A stretch of DNA of 64,000 nt from Duganella sp. CF517. GTDB taxonomy: Bacteria; Pseudomonadota; Gammaproteobacteria; Burkholderiales; Burkholderiaceae_D. The notes under the pieces were generated by a model. It saw only the letters and a program-made list of their open reading frames with translations. It did not search any database and was not told the DNA's origin. The stretch is from assembly GCF_900110275.1 (NCBI RefSeq), contig NZ_FODC01000005.1, forward strand, positions 434,001 to 498,000, written 5' to 3'. Shown in pieces: positions 9,892-18,615 of the stretch. Both the position numbers and the translations under genes were made by a program. How positions within the stretch are numbered: the stretch's first letter is position 1; each line of letters begins with the position of its first letter.

Positions 9892-11580
9892 TCAGAAGGT
9901 TTCCCATTCGTCGCCATCGGCGACCTGCTTGACCGGCTTGGCCGGTTTCTTCGGCGCCAGCGCCACCCGTGCCGGTGCCGGTGCCGGCGCGGCCAGCGGC
10001 TTGCGCGGCACCGGCGCCGCCATCGCCGCCGACCCGCTTAGCTTGAAGATACTGACCACCTCGCTCAAGCGCGCCGCCTGCTCCTGCATCGACTCGGCCG
10101 CCGCCGCCGCCTGCTCCACCAGCGCCGCGTTCTGCTGCGTCACCTGGTCCATCTGCGTGATCGCCACGTTGACCTGCTCGATGCCGTCGCTCTGCTCGGC
10201 GCTGGCCGAGGTGATCTCGCTCATGATGTCGGTCACGCGGGTGATGCTCGAGACGATCTCGTTCATCGTGGTGCCGGCCTGGTCGACCAGCTGCGAGCCG
10301 GCCTCGACCTTTTCCACCGAATCGCTGATGAGCAACTTGATGTCCTTGGCCGCCGCCGCCGAGCGCTGCGCCAGGTTGCGCACCTCGGAGGCGACCACTG
10401 CGAAGCCACGGCCCTGCTCGCCGGCGCGCGCCGCTTCCACGGCGGCGTTGAGCGCCAGGATGTTGGTCTGGAAGGCGATGCCGTCGATCACCGAAATGAT
10501 GTCGACGATCTTGCGCGACGATTCGTTGATCGACGACATCGTGCCGACCACCTGCCCCACCACGTCGCCGCCCTTGATGGCGATGCCGGAGGCCGACTGC
10601 GCCAGCTGGTTGGCCTGGCGGGCGTTGTCGGCGTTTTGCTTGACGGTGCTGGTCAGCTCCTCCATCGACGACGCCGTTTCCTCCAAACTCGACGCCTGTT
10701 CCTCGGTGCGCGACGACAGGTCCTGGTTGCCGGCGGCGATCTCGGCCGACGCCGTGGCGATGGTGTCGGTACCGCTGCGCACCTGGCTGACCAGGCGCTG
10801 CAGATTGCCGGTCATGTCGCGCAGCGCGCCCATCAGTTGCCCCGTTTCGCAGGCGCTTTCCACCTCGATGGTGCGGGTCAGGTCGCCGCCGGCGACGGCC
10901 GTCGCCACCGACACCGCCTGCTGCAGCGGCGCCGACACGACGCGGGCGATCCACAGCGCCAGCGCGACGCCGACGCCGATGTTGACCAGCAGCAGGATGA
11001 CCGACGTCATGCGCGCGTTTTCATACGTGACGGTGGCGGCGTCGCTGGCGGCGTCGCCGCCGTCGATGTTCAGTTTGACAAGCTTGTTGACCGCTTCGGT
11101 CAGGGTCGCCATCGTCTTGGCGGACGCGCCGCGCGACAGCGCGCGCGCCTCGTCCTTCTGGCCGCCGGCCGAGAACTTGACGATTTTGTCGTGCTCGGAC
11201 ATGAAGGCGGTCCAGGCCTGGTCGAACTCGGCCGCGATGGCCTTCTCCTCGGCGCTGCTGATCAGCTTTTCATACGCCGCGCGATGCCCCTTGATCGTCG
11301 CCAGCGTGTCGTCCATCCGTTTCTCGTACGTGGTGAAGCCGGCCGGGTCGTCGTTGATCAGGTGCGCCAGTTCCCAACGGCGCATCTCGCCGATATCGGT
11401 GCGCAGTTCCAGCGCCATGCGCACGCTCGGCATCCAGTTCGACGCCAGGTCGTCCGAGGCCTGGTTAACCCGCGACATCGACATCATCGCGGCCACGCCC
11501 ATCACCGCGGTCAGCAACAGCACGACACCAAAAGAGACTACTAATTTGGTAGCGATTTTCAGGTCATAAAACCATTTCAC
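9892..11580 (-). CDS. Methyl-accepting chemotaxis protein with C-terminal CheR/CheB tether
   Basis: A 562-residue classical chemoreceptor: membrane helix 1 (about 10-35), a periplasmic four-helix-bundle-type domain, helix 2 (about 188-210), a HAMP domain and the signalling hairpin with the highly conserved tip (IDGIAFQTNILALNAAVEAA and RNLAQRSAAAAKDI). The Pro/Ala-rich tail ends in EWETF, a variant of the NWETF pentapeptide that binds the methyltransferase CheR. The start is a GTG at 11580, with a GAGGAG ribosome site six bases upstream; the nearby ATG in the same spot is out of frame. No che genes are close by, so it is an orphan receptor. The ligand is unknown. Confidence 0.93.
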   Translation of the reverse strand: MKWFYDLKIATKLVVSFGVVLLLTAVMGVAAMMSMSRVNQASDDLASNWMPSVRMALELRTDIGEMRRWELAHLINDDPAGFTTYEKRMDDTLATIKGHRAAYEKLISSAEEKAIAAEFDQAWTAFMSEHDKIVKFSAGGQKDEARALSRGASAKTMATLTEAVNKLVKLNIDGGDAASDAATVTYENARMTSVILLLVNIGVGVALALWIARVVSAPLQQAVSVATAVAGGDLTRTIEVESACETGQLMGALRDMTGNLQRLVSQVRSGTDTIATASAEIAAGNQDLSSRTEEQASSLEETASSMEELTSTVKQNADNARQANQLAQSASGIAIKGGDVVGQVVGTMSSINESSRKIVDIISVIDGIAFQTNILALNAAVEAARAGEQGRGFAVVASEVRNLAQRSAAAAKDIKLLISDSVEKVEAGSQLVDQAGTTMNEIVSSITRVTDIMSEITSASAEQSDGIEQVNVAITQMDQVTQQNAALVEQAAAAAESMQEQAARLSEVVSIFKLSGSAAMAAPVPRKPLAAPAPAPARVALAPKKPAKPVKQVADGDEWETF

Positions 11581-11763
11581 GGCATACTCCTCGAGCTCAA
11601 AAGTCTCGGTAGTATGAGGCGATGCGGCGGCCGCTGCCAGCGCCACACCGCAGTTGTAGCCCATAAGCAACAAAGGCGTTCCACTCTCTAAACCTTGCGC
11701 GAAACGCAAAATTTATCGATTGGAACGCCTGCTTGCGGCGCCGGCGCGGGCCGGCGTTTGCGC

Positions 11764-14007
11764 TTACAACTTGCCGTTGAGGGTGACGAAGATCTGGCGC
11801 GGCGCACCGGTCAGCAAGGTCTGCGCGGTGCCGTTCGGATCGCGGGCCTGGAAGCCGTTGGTGCCGATGGTGCCGATGTATTCCTTGTCGAGCAGGTTGG
11901 TCACGTTCACCTGCAGCGACAATTCCTTGAGCAAGCCCAGCGACTTCATCTTGTAGCCGGCCGACAGGTTGGCCAGCCAGAACGACGGCACGCCGTTGTC
12001 GTTCATGTAGGTGTAGTAGCGCTTGCCGGTGAGCTTGCCGCCGAGGCGGGCGAACCAGCTGCCGGTCTCGTACGACGCTTCGGTGCTGAACAGGTTGCGC
12101 GGCGCGTTGACCACGGTCTTGCCGCTGACCGGCACCAGGGTGCTGCCGTCCATGTAGTCCGACTTGTACTTGGAATCGTTGAAGGTGTACGAGTTGAACC
12201 AGCTGATCTCGCGGTTCAGTTTCCACACGGCGATCGCTTCGACGCCCTTGGTGTCGACCTTGCCGACGTTGACGAAGGTCGACGGGCAACCGACGATGCC
12301 GGCGCAGGTGGCCACGCTCAGTTGACGGTCGTCGAAGCGGGCGTTGTAGACGGCCAGCGAACCCTGGATGGCGGCGCGCTTGAAGCGGTAGCCGAGGTCG
12401 ACGTTGGTGGAGGTTTCCGGCTTCAGGCTGGCGACGCCGGCGTTGTAGGCGTCTTGCGTCTGCGAGAACGGCCCGCCCACGCCCGGCTGATGCGCGCGCA
12501 TGTTTTTCGAGGCCGACGCGAACACCTCGTCGTCGGCGCTGATGGCGTAGTTGACGCCGGCTTGCGGCAGGAAGTTCTTTTCGGCCGACAGCTTGCCGGC
12601 GGCGCGGGTGCCGACGATGTTGCGGGCGGCGATGTCGACGCTCATGCTCTTGAAACCGGCGTTGATTTTAAGCTTGCCGTCCATCAGGCTCAGGCTGTCC
12701 TGCAGGTAGTACTGCGCGGTGGTGGTGATGAAGTTTTGCGCCCAGTCGGTGCGGAACGGGTTGCGCAGGTAGACCATCGTGTCGGCCGGGCCGGTGACGG
12801 CATAGTAGTTGCGGCTGCCGGTGTGGTCGTTGCGTTCGCCCCAGGCGCCGGCGGTGATGGTGTGGTTGCCCAGGTCCCAGGTCAGGTCGGTCGTCACGCC
12901 GTGGCGCTTGATCTCGTATTCGGTGGTGCGCAGCGAGATCGGGTTGGCGGCGTTGGTGGCGACGTACGGCGTGTACCAGTGGCCCTGGCCTTCGTTCTCG
13001 TGGTTGTAGAGCGTGGTCTTCAGTTGGAAGGCCGGCGTGAAGTTCAGGTCCAGGGTCAGGCCGCCCAGGGTGTCCTTGCGCAGGCCGCCGGCCGAGTAGT
13101 AGGCGTCGTCGAGGCTGTTGACGCCGCCGCTGAACTGGCCCTTGGCGGCGTTGACCGCGCGCTGGAAATCCGGCTGGTAGTTGTCCCACTCGTAGCCGAG
13201 GCGGTTGATCATTTCCTTCGACATGTCCTGGTAGTCGATTTCCTTGCGGTCCGAATGGTTCAGGAAGGCGGTCAGGCTGTTCTGGCCGAAGTTGAACACG
13301 AAGCGCGAGTTGATCTGGTCCTGGTCCTGGGCGCCCTCGCCCTTGGTCTTGTCGGTGCGCTGGCGGGTGCCGCTGATGAAGGCCTTGACGGCGCCGTTGA
13401 TCAGGCCGGTGTCGACACGCACGAAGGTGCGCGAGGTCGAATCGCTGCCCAGGGTTTGCGAGGCGGTCACGCCGAACTCGTCGGTCGGCGCCAGCGTGAA
13501 GAACTGCACCGTGCCGCCCAGGTTGCTGGTGGAGGCGGTGCCCAGCGAGCCGGCGCCCTGCGACACTTGGACGCCGCCGATGTTTTCCGACGAGATGGCG
13601 CGGCTGATGTGCAGGCCGTTGTTGTTACCGTAGCTCATGTCGCCCAGCGGCACGCCGTCCAGGGTGAAGCCCAGCTGGCTCTGGTTGAAACCGCGGATGC
13701 TGAACGAGGTCGACCACTCGTAGGCGCCGAACGGATCGGCCGACTGGAAGTTCACGCCCGGCAGCTTGTCGAGCACCTTCAGCGGGCTGGTGCCCGGCAG
13801 CGCCTCGGCCAGGTCGGCCTTGTTGATGTTCTGCACCTGGCGCGACTGGCCGCGGCCGGTGATCTCCACCGTTTGCATCGGACCGGCCAGGGCGCCGGCG
13901 GCGGCGGCGCTATCGGCGGCGTCGGCGGCGTCGGCCGCGTACGCCTGGACGGCCAGTGCTTGCAGGACCACCAGGCACAAAGGTTTCAGAGGGAAGCGCT
14001 GTTGCAT
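11764..14007 (-). CDS. TonB-dependent outer-membrane receptor, Pho-box controlled
   Basis: The 747-residue protein has a signal peptide (cut near AYAADA), a TonB box-like TVEITG, a plug domain (about 45-175, with SIRGFNQSQLGFTLDGVPLGD) and a large beta-barrel. The chain ends RQIFVTLNGKL. This is the receptor class that takes up siderophores, vitamins, sugars or phosphate esters with TonB energy. The start at 14007 is chosen because the signal peptide begins there; the open frame upstream is not secretion-like. A four-unit PhoB site with a matched -10 lies just upstream, so I infer induction by phosphate starvation and perhaps a phosphorus-containing ligand. The ligand itself cannot be read from sequence. 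Confidence 0.9.
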   Translation of the reverse strand: MQQRFPLKPLCLVVLQALAVQAYAADAADAADSAAAAGALAGPMQTVEITGRGQSRQVQNINKADLAEALPGTSPLKVLDKLPGVNFQSADPFGAYEWSTSFSIRGFNQSQLGFTLDGVPLGDMSYGNNNGLHISRAISSENIGGVQVSQGAGSLGTASTSNLGGTVQFFTLAPTDEFGVTASQTLGSDSTSRTFVRVDTGLINGAVKAFISGTRQRTDKTKGEGAQDQDQINSRFVFNFGQNSLTAFLNHSDRKEIDYQDMSKEMINRLGYEWDNYQPDFQRAVNAAKGQFSGGVNSLDDAYYSAGGLRKDTLGGLTLDLNFTPAFQLKTTLYNHENEGQGHWYTPYVATNAANPISLRTTEYEIKRHGVTTDLTWDLGNHTITAGAWGERNDHTGSRNYYAVTGPADTMVYLRNPFRTDWAQNFITTTAQYYLQDSLSLMDGKLKINAGFKSMSVDIAARNIVGTRAAGKLSAEKNFLPQAGVNYAISADDEVFASASKNMRAHQPGVGGPFSQTQDAYNAGVASLKPETSTNVDLGYRFKRAAIQGSLAVYNARFDDRQLSVATCAGIVGCPSTFVNVGKVDTKGVEAIAVWKLNREISWFNSYTFNDSKYKSDYMDGSTLVPVSGKTVVNAPRNLFSTEASYETGSWFARLGGKLTGKRYYTYMNDNGVPSFWLANLSAGYKMKSLGLLKELSLQVNVTNLLDKEYIGTIGTNGFQARDPNGTAQTLLTGAPRQIFVTLNGKL

Positions 14008-14053
14008 GAGTGTTCTTCTTTCTTGCGGGTTAGTGGAATGATCGACTCGCAAG

Positions 14054-14109
14054 ATTGTAGGAACGGCATGTGACGTTGCGATGACGGTGCTATGACATCT
14101 GGATGACAT
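14054..14109 (-). promoter_or_regulatory. Tandem Pho box and -10 element driving the TonB-dependent receptor
   Basis: Read on the minus strand, four 7-base units follow each other with exactly 4-base spacers: ATGTCAT (14109-14103), ATGTCAT (14098-14092), CCGTCAT (14087-14081) and ACGTCAC (14076-14070). This is the 11-base periodicity of PhoB half-sites (CTGTCAT-N4). Ten bases after the last unit comes TACAAT (14059-14054), the spacing expected when PhoB replaces the -35 region. The receptor ATG is 47 bases further on. The half-sites point toward the receptor, not the secreted protein on the other side. Confidence 0.85.
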
Positions 14110-14169
14110 GGCAACAATTTGCAAAGGGAATCGGGTAAGCTGCTATTTTGGCGGGACCTGGAGGCGGCC

Positions 14170-14538
14170 ATGTTGCGGATGATCATGTTGCTGATGGCGA
14201 CGGTGGGGGTGGCGTTGCTGGGTGCGCCGCCGGCGGCGCTCGCCTTCGAGCGCCCCTTCCCGCCCGACGCGCTGCGCGGCAGGATGACGCCGGGCTATTT
14301 TCCCGACGTCGGCATCGACGGCAAGGCGCGCCGGTTGTCGCCCTCCGCGCGCATCTTCAATCAAGACAACACCATCGACATGCCCGGCTCGCTGCGTGGC
14401 AGCGATATCGTCGTCAATTACACCGTCGACGCCACCGGCCATATCGACCGCATCTGGATACTGACGCGCGACGAGGCGGCGCGCAAACTACCGACGGCGG
14501 CGGAGGCCGCCGCCGCCGGCAACTCAGGAAGCCGATAG
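14170..14538 (+). CDS. Small secreted protein of unknown function
   Basis: A 122-residue protein with a clear signal peptide (hydrophobic residues 5-22, cut near ALAFE). A short mature region has no motif I recognise: RPFPPDALRGRM, then a predicted small beta domain with VVNYTVDATGHIDRIWILT, which looks like a TonB-C-like or similar strand-rich module. The ATG at 14170 is preceded by GGAGG at the right distance, so I prefer it to the upstream in-frame ATG at 14119. It is divergent from the Pho-box TonB receptor. The last 15 bases overlap the end of the converging GGDEF-EAL gene. Confidence 0.6.
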   Translation: MLRMIMLLMATVGVALLGAPPAALAFERPFPPDALRGRMTPGYFPDVGIDGKARRLSPSARIFNQDNTIDMPGSLRGSDIVVNYTVDATGHIDRIWILTRDEAARKLPTAAEAAAAGNSGSR

Positions 14539-16815
14539 CCGCCGTGCGCCGGCGAAGCGCAGCAGCTCGTCCGGCGCGATCGGCCGCGACAAATAATAGC
14601 CTTGCAGGTAGTGGCACCCCATCGTTTCCAGGATCGCCGCCTGGCCGGCCGTCTCGACGCCCTCGGCCACCAAGCGCAGCCCCAGGCTGTGTCCCATGGC
14701 GATGATGGCGTTCACCAGACTGTTGCTGCGCTCGCTATGCTCGATGTCCATGACGAAGGCGCGGTCGATCTTCAAGGTGTTCAGCTGGAAGCGGGTCAGG
14801 TAGCTGAGCGACGAATAACCGGTGCCGAAGTCGTCGAGCGACATGCTCACGCCCAGGGCGCGCAGCCGCCGCAGCACCGCGCGCACCTGGCCGCCGTCGT
14901 CGATCAGCACGCGCTCGGTCAATTCCAGCTCCAGCCGGTGGCCGTCCAGGCCGTTGCTGGCGAGCGCCTGCTCCACCAGGCCCACGAAGGCCGGGTCGGC
15001 CAACTGCCAGGCCGAGACGTTGATGCTGATCGTCAAGCCGCCGAGCGGGCCGTCGCGCCAGCGCGCGACCTGGCGGCATGCCTCGTTCAGCACCCAGGTG
15101 CCGATGGCGACGATCATGCCGCTGTCCTCGGCGACCGGGATGAAGCGGTCCGGCGCCACCCACCCCAGCGCGGCGCTGTGCCAGCGCAGCAACGCCTCGA
15201 CCTTGGCCGGCTTGCCGGTCCGGGCGTCGACGATGGGCTGGTACAGCAGGGTGAACTCGCCGGCCTCGATGGCGCCGCGCAAGGCGCCGTCGATCACCAG
15301 CGCCTCCTTGGCGGCGGCGTTCATGGCGTCGTTGAAGAAACGCAGCTCGCCGCGCCCGGCTTTCTTGGCCTCGTACATGGCGATGTCGGCATTGCGTATC
15401 AGCATATCGCTATCGCTTCCGTGCAATGGATAGCACGCGACGCCGACGCTGGCCGACAGGGCGATCGCATGGTGGGACAGGTCGAAACGGTTGGCGATGG
15501 CGCCGATGACGCGCTCGGCGCATTCGGTGGCCATCTGCTCGGCCGTGCCCGGCGCCAGATCGGGCATGACGACGATGAACTCGTCGCCGCCGAACCGGGC
15601 CAGCACGTCGTCCGGGCGCAGCACGCCGTACAAGCGGTGGGCGGTCTGGCGCAGCAGTTCGTCGCCGATGGCGTGTCCGAAGGAATCGTTGACCCGCTTG
15701 AACTTGTCCAGGTCGAGGAACAGCACCGCGCATTCCCGCCCGGCCGCCGCCGCGCCGGCGACTTCCTGCGCCAGCGACACCGACAGCGCGTGGCGGTTGA
15801 AAAAGCCGGTCACCGGATCGATGCGGGCGGCGCGGTACAGCATGTCGTCCTTTTTCTTGCGCTCGCTGATGTCGATCAGCTGGATCAGGCAATACAGGCG
15901 GCCGCGCTCGATATAGGGAGAGCCCATCATCTCGACCGGCAGCTTGACGCCGTTATGCAATTTAAACGTCGCCGTTTCGGTCAGCGGATACTGGACGCCC
16001 TTGGCCTCGAAACGCTGGAAATACGCGTCGGCGATGGCCGGGGTCAGGTCCGGCAGCAGCTCGCACACGTGCTTGCCCACCAGGTCGGACGGGCTGTCGA
16101 ACCCCAGCAGGCTGGCGCAGCGTTCGTTGGCGACATGAACGTAGCCGCGCCGGTCCCGTATCAAAAAACCATGACTGAGGCTGTCGATGGTGCGCGCGTA
16201 GCGTTGCTGGATCTCGTCCTGCACCGAATAGATCAGGCCGAGCATCGACAGGGTTTTGAGCAGGGAGGTGCCGGCGAACCAGACCAAATACAGCTCCGGT
16301 GTCAGGGTAATCGAAGAGACGATGTTAAATAGTCCGCGCGCGATCAAGGTATAACCGAGCCAGCGGTAACGCTGTTGGGCCTGCACCAAACGCACGCCCA
16401 TCCATAACATGACGGCACCGCTGATCGACGCGGTGGCGGGCGCCACCAGGTCATAATAAGCGTTCCACAACAGATAGAATATGCCGGTCAGCGCGGCGGC
16501 GGCAATTAATATTCCCCGCAAATGCCGGCGGCGCAGATCGCCGAGAAAATATTGTGTGCCGCCCCAATAACCGACCATGCCGGCGGTGAGCATCAGCGCG
16601 CATATAAACAGGCGAATCTGGTGCGGCAGAAACTTTGCGCCGACAAACCACGTCATGACGCCGATCATTATCGCGATCTGCCCCATACCCCAGAACAGGG
16701 CGTGTTTCTCTTTACGCTGGGTTAGCCAGAGAAATATAAGCAAGACGCTCAAAATGGCATCCGACGCAAAGGCCGCCGCCATCATCGACTCGCTTAAGTA
16801 ATTGCCCGGTTCCAT
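14524..16815 (-). CDS. Membrane-bound PAS-GGDEF-EAL c-di-GMP enzyme
   Basis: The 763-residue protein begins with six or seven membrane helices (about 12-205), followed by a PAS domain (about 210-330), a GGDEF domain and an EAL domain. GGDEF at 409-413 is intact with an RxxD inhibitory site (RPDD) five residues before it. The EAL domain keeps the catalytic set: EAL at 540-542, NVS, ELTE, DDFGTGYSS, KID and AEGVET. Both synthesis and breakdown of c-di-GMP are therefore possible; which one dominates cannot be told from sequence. It converges on the small secreted gene with a 15-base overlap. The first part of the gene is clearly more AT-rich than the second. Confidence 0.92.
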   Translation of the reverse strand: MEPGNYLSESMMAAAFASDAILSVLLIFLWLTQRKEKHALFWGMGQIAIMIGVMTWFVGAKFLPHQIRLFICALMLTAGMVGYWGGTQYFLGDLRRRHLRGILIAAAALTGIFYLLWNAYYDLVAPATASISGAVMLWMGVRLVQAQQRYRWLGYTLIARGLFNIVSSITLTPELYLVWFAGTSLLKTLSMLGLIYSVQDEIQQRYARTIDSLSHGFLIRDRRGYVHVANERCASLLGFDSPSDLVGKHVCELLPDLTPAIADAYFQRFEAKGVQYPLTETATFKLHNGVKLPVEMMGSPYIERGRLYCLIQLIDISERKKKDDMLYRAARIDPVTGFFNRHALSVSLAQEVAGAAAAGRECAVLFLDLDKFKRVNDSFGHAIGDELLRQTAHRLYGVLRPDDVLARFGGDEFIVVMPDLAPGTAEQMATECAERVIGAIANRFDLSHHAIALSASVGVACYPLHGSDSDMLIRNADIAMYEAKKAGRGELRFFNDAMNAAAKEALVIDGALRGAIEAGEFTLLYQPIVDARTGKPAKVEALLRWHSAALGWVAPDRFIPVAEDSGMIVAIGTWVLNEACRQVARWRDGPLGGLTISINVSAWQLADPAFVGLVEQALASNGLDGHRLELELTERVLIDDGGQVRAVLRRLRALGVSMSLDDFGTGYSSLSYLTRFQLNTLKIDRAFVMDIEHSERSNSLVNAIIAMGHSLGLRLVAEGVETAGQAAILETMGCHYLQGYYLSRPIAPDELLRFAGARRLSAS

Positions 16816-17028
16816 ACGTATTTAATCCCACTGGTCGGTGCGCCATATCTTCGCAACTTTCAACATTGTATGCGAACTGTTGGCGGGATCGTTCCCGATG
16901 GAAATAAATTTACAACCAGATGAAGTCGGCTGGCGAAAAACTGGGCAGCAGGCGCAACATTTCGTGGTTTTCATGCCAAAAATCAGCACGAACCAGCCAA
17001 TTTTCAGCCTGAACCCGTCTTGCGGCGG

Positions 17029-17634
17029 CTACACGAACAACGTAACCGCCAATGTCCACATTACCAGCGCGATCACACCGTCCAATATCTGCCAGGCACG
17101 CGGACGAGTGAATACCGGTATCAAAAAGCGTGCACCCCACCCCAATCCGCAAAACCATATAACCGACGCCAGCATTGCGCCCAATGCAAAATAAACCGGT
17201 CCGGCGCCGATTTGCTGGCCGCCTATCGAACCAAGTAATACCACCGTATCGAGATAAACGTGCGGATTCAATAAACTGAACGCCAGCATCGCTCCGATCA
17301 CCGCATGGCGGCTGGCGGCGGGTTTAGCATTGTCGGCTTCCATCGCAACCGGATTCAATGCGGAACGCGCCGCCCTCACCCCGTACCAGAATAAAAACCC
17401 GGCGCCAGCCAATTTAATCCAGAAGAGCAATCCGGGCGCCTCGACAATTAACTTGCCCATGCCGGCGACGCCGGCGCCGATCAGCATCACATCGCAGATA
17501 ATGCAAATGGCGATGCAGGTCAGCACGTACTCTTTCTTTAAAGCCTGACGCAGTAAATAAGCGTTTTGCGATCCGATGGCGACGATCAATCCCCCGCCCA
17601 GCCCCATGCCCTTTAAAAATGCGGTCACTTCCAT
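17029..17634 (-). CDS. argO: Arginine/lysine exporter ArgO, LysE family
   Basis: A 201-residue LysE-type exporter with about six membrane helices. It has the family motif GSQNAYLLRQAL near residue 20 and the later SLLNPHVYLDTVVLLGSIG segment typical of ArgO (YggA). It exports basic amino acids across the inner membrane. The start at 17634 (MEVTAFL) has a GGAGG ribosome site six bases away; the frame stays open upstream, but that part is not conserved-looking. It is divergent from the LysR-type gene at 17722, the arrangement expected for ArgP-controlled argO. The gap 16816-17028 on its 3' side is AT-rich and holds nothing I recognise. Confidence 0.9.
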   Translation of the reverse strand: MEVTAFLKGMGLGGGLIVAIGSQNAYLLRQALKKEYVLTCIAICIICDVMLIGAGVAGMGKLIVEAPGLLFWIKLAGAGFLFWYGVRAARSALNPVAMEADNAKPAASRHAVIGAMLAFSLLNPHVYLDTVVLLGSIGGQQIGAGPVYFALGAMLASVIWFCGLGWGARFLIPVFTRPRAWQILDGVIALVMWTLAVTLFV

Positions 17635-17721
17635 GCGTCCTCCAGTGTTCAAGGACGACAGCGTAGCGCCCGCCGAAAGATAAGTATAATTAATAATACT
17701 GACCAAATATTAGGAACGCTA
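17635..17721. promoter_or_regulatory. argO-argP divergent control region
   Basis: This 87-base AT-rich gap must hold both promoters and the LysR-type operator. A perfect TATAAT facing argP lies at 17685-17690, and a TATACT-like -10 facing argO overlaps it. The two promoters therefore compete for the same stretch, as is common for autoregulated LysR genes. The operator itself is not resolved by eye. Confidence 0.4.
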
Positions 17722-18615
17722 ATGAGCCGGATCGACTATCGCGGACTGGCGGCGCTGGACGCCGTAATCGACCATGGAAGTTTCGACAAGGCCGCGGCAG
17801 CCCTGTCGATCACCCAATCGGCCGTCTCCCAGCGCATCCGCATGCTGGAGAACAGTGCCGGCGAGTTGCTGATCGTGCGCAGCCAGCCGCCGGTGGCGAC
17901 CGAGGCCGGCCAGCGGCTGATCGCCCACTATCGCCAGGTGCAGCTGCTGGAAGCAGCGCTGACCGAATTTCGGCACGCCGGACCCGGTGCCGCGCCCCTG
18001 CCGGAAATCGCCATCGCCATCAATGCCGACAGCGCCGCCACCTGGCTACAGGAAGCGGTCGCGCCATTGATGGGCTCGGGCGACTGCATGTTGCACATCC
18101 GCCTCGACGACCAGGACCACACGCTGACGATGCTGCGCGAAGGCCGTGTTTTCGGCTGCGTTACCAGCGAAACGGCGCAAGTTGCGGGCACCACGTCCAC
18201 CCCGCTCGGCGCCATGCGGTATGTATGCGTCAGCAGTCCGGCGTTCGCGGCGCGCTGGTTCCCGGATGGCTTCACCGCCGATGCCGTCCAGCACGCTCCC
18301 GCCTTGCATTTCGACCGCAAGGATATGCTGCAGACGCGCTTTGTCGCGCAGCGCACCGGCCATACCGGACGGGTGCCGCACCATTCGCTGTCCAGTTCGG
18401 ACGGGTATGTACGCTTCATCGAAGCCGGATTTGCCTACGGCATGCTGCCGCTGCTGCAATGCGAAGCGCAGCTGAAAGCGGGAACGTTGGTGGATCTGGC
18501 GCCGGGCCACGTGCTGGACGTGCCGCTGACCTGGCATATCTGGGATATCCAGACGCCATTTACCCGCACGCTGTCGGACAATATCGTCGCGACCGCGCGC
18601 AAATGGTTGCTTTAG
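17722..18615 (+). CDS. argP: LysR-type regulator ArgP (IciA), activator of argO
   Basis: A 297-residue LysR regulator. The N-terminal winged helix-turn-helix (about 3-62) includes SFDKAAAALSITQSAVSQRIRMLE, and the rest is the two-lobed co-inducer domain. Close resemblance to ArgP (SAVSQRIRxLE, then GEPLLVR-like NSAGELLIVRS, and a C-terminal WHIWDI segment) and divergent placement beside argO support the assignment. ArgP activates argO with arginine as co-effector and is antagonised by lysine. The ATG at 17722 follows AGGAA. The stop overlaps the converging methyltransferase gene by four bases. Confidence 0.88.
   Translation: MSRIDYRGLAALDAVIDHGSFDKAAAALSITQSAVSQRIRMLENSAGELLIVRSQPPVATEAGQRLIAHYRQVQLLEAALTEFRHAGPGAAPLPEIAIAINADSAATWLQEAVAPLMGSGDCMLHIRLDDQDHTLTMLREGRVFGCVTSETAQVAGTTSTPLGAMRYVCVSSPAFAARWFPDGFTADAVQHAPALHFDRKDMLQTRFVAQRTGHTGRVPHHSLSSSDGYVRFIEAGFAYGMLPLLQCEAQLKAGTLVDLAPGHVLDVPLTWHIWDIQTPFTRTLSDNIVATARKWLL

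Noticed and set aside
16838..17194. 118-codon plus-strand frame in the AT-rich region before argO
   Set aside because: Two-thirds of it is antisense to argO, and no family resemblance or ribosome site is seen.
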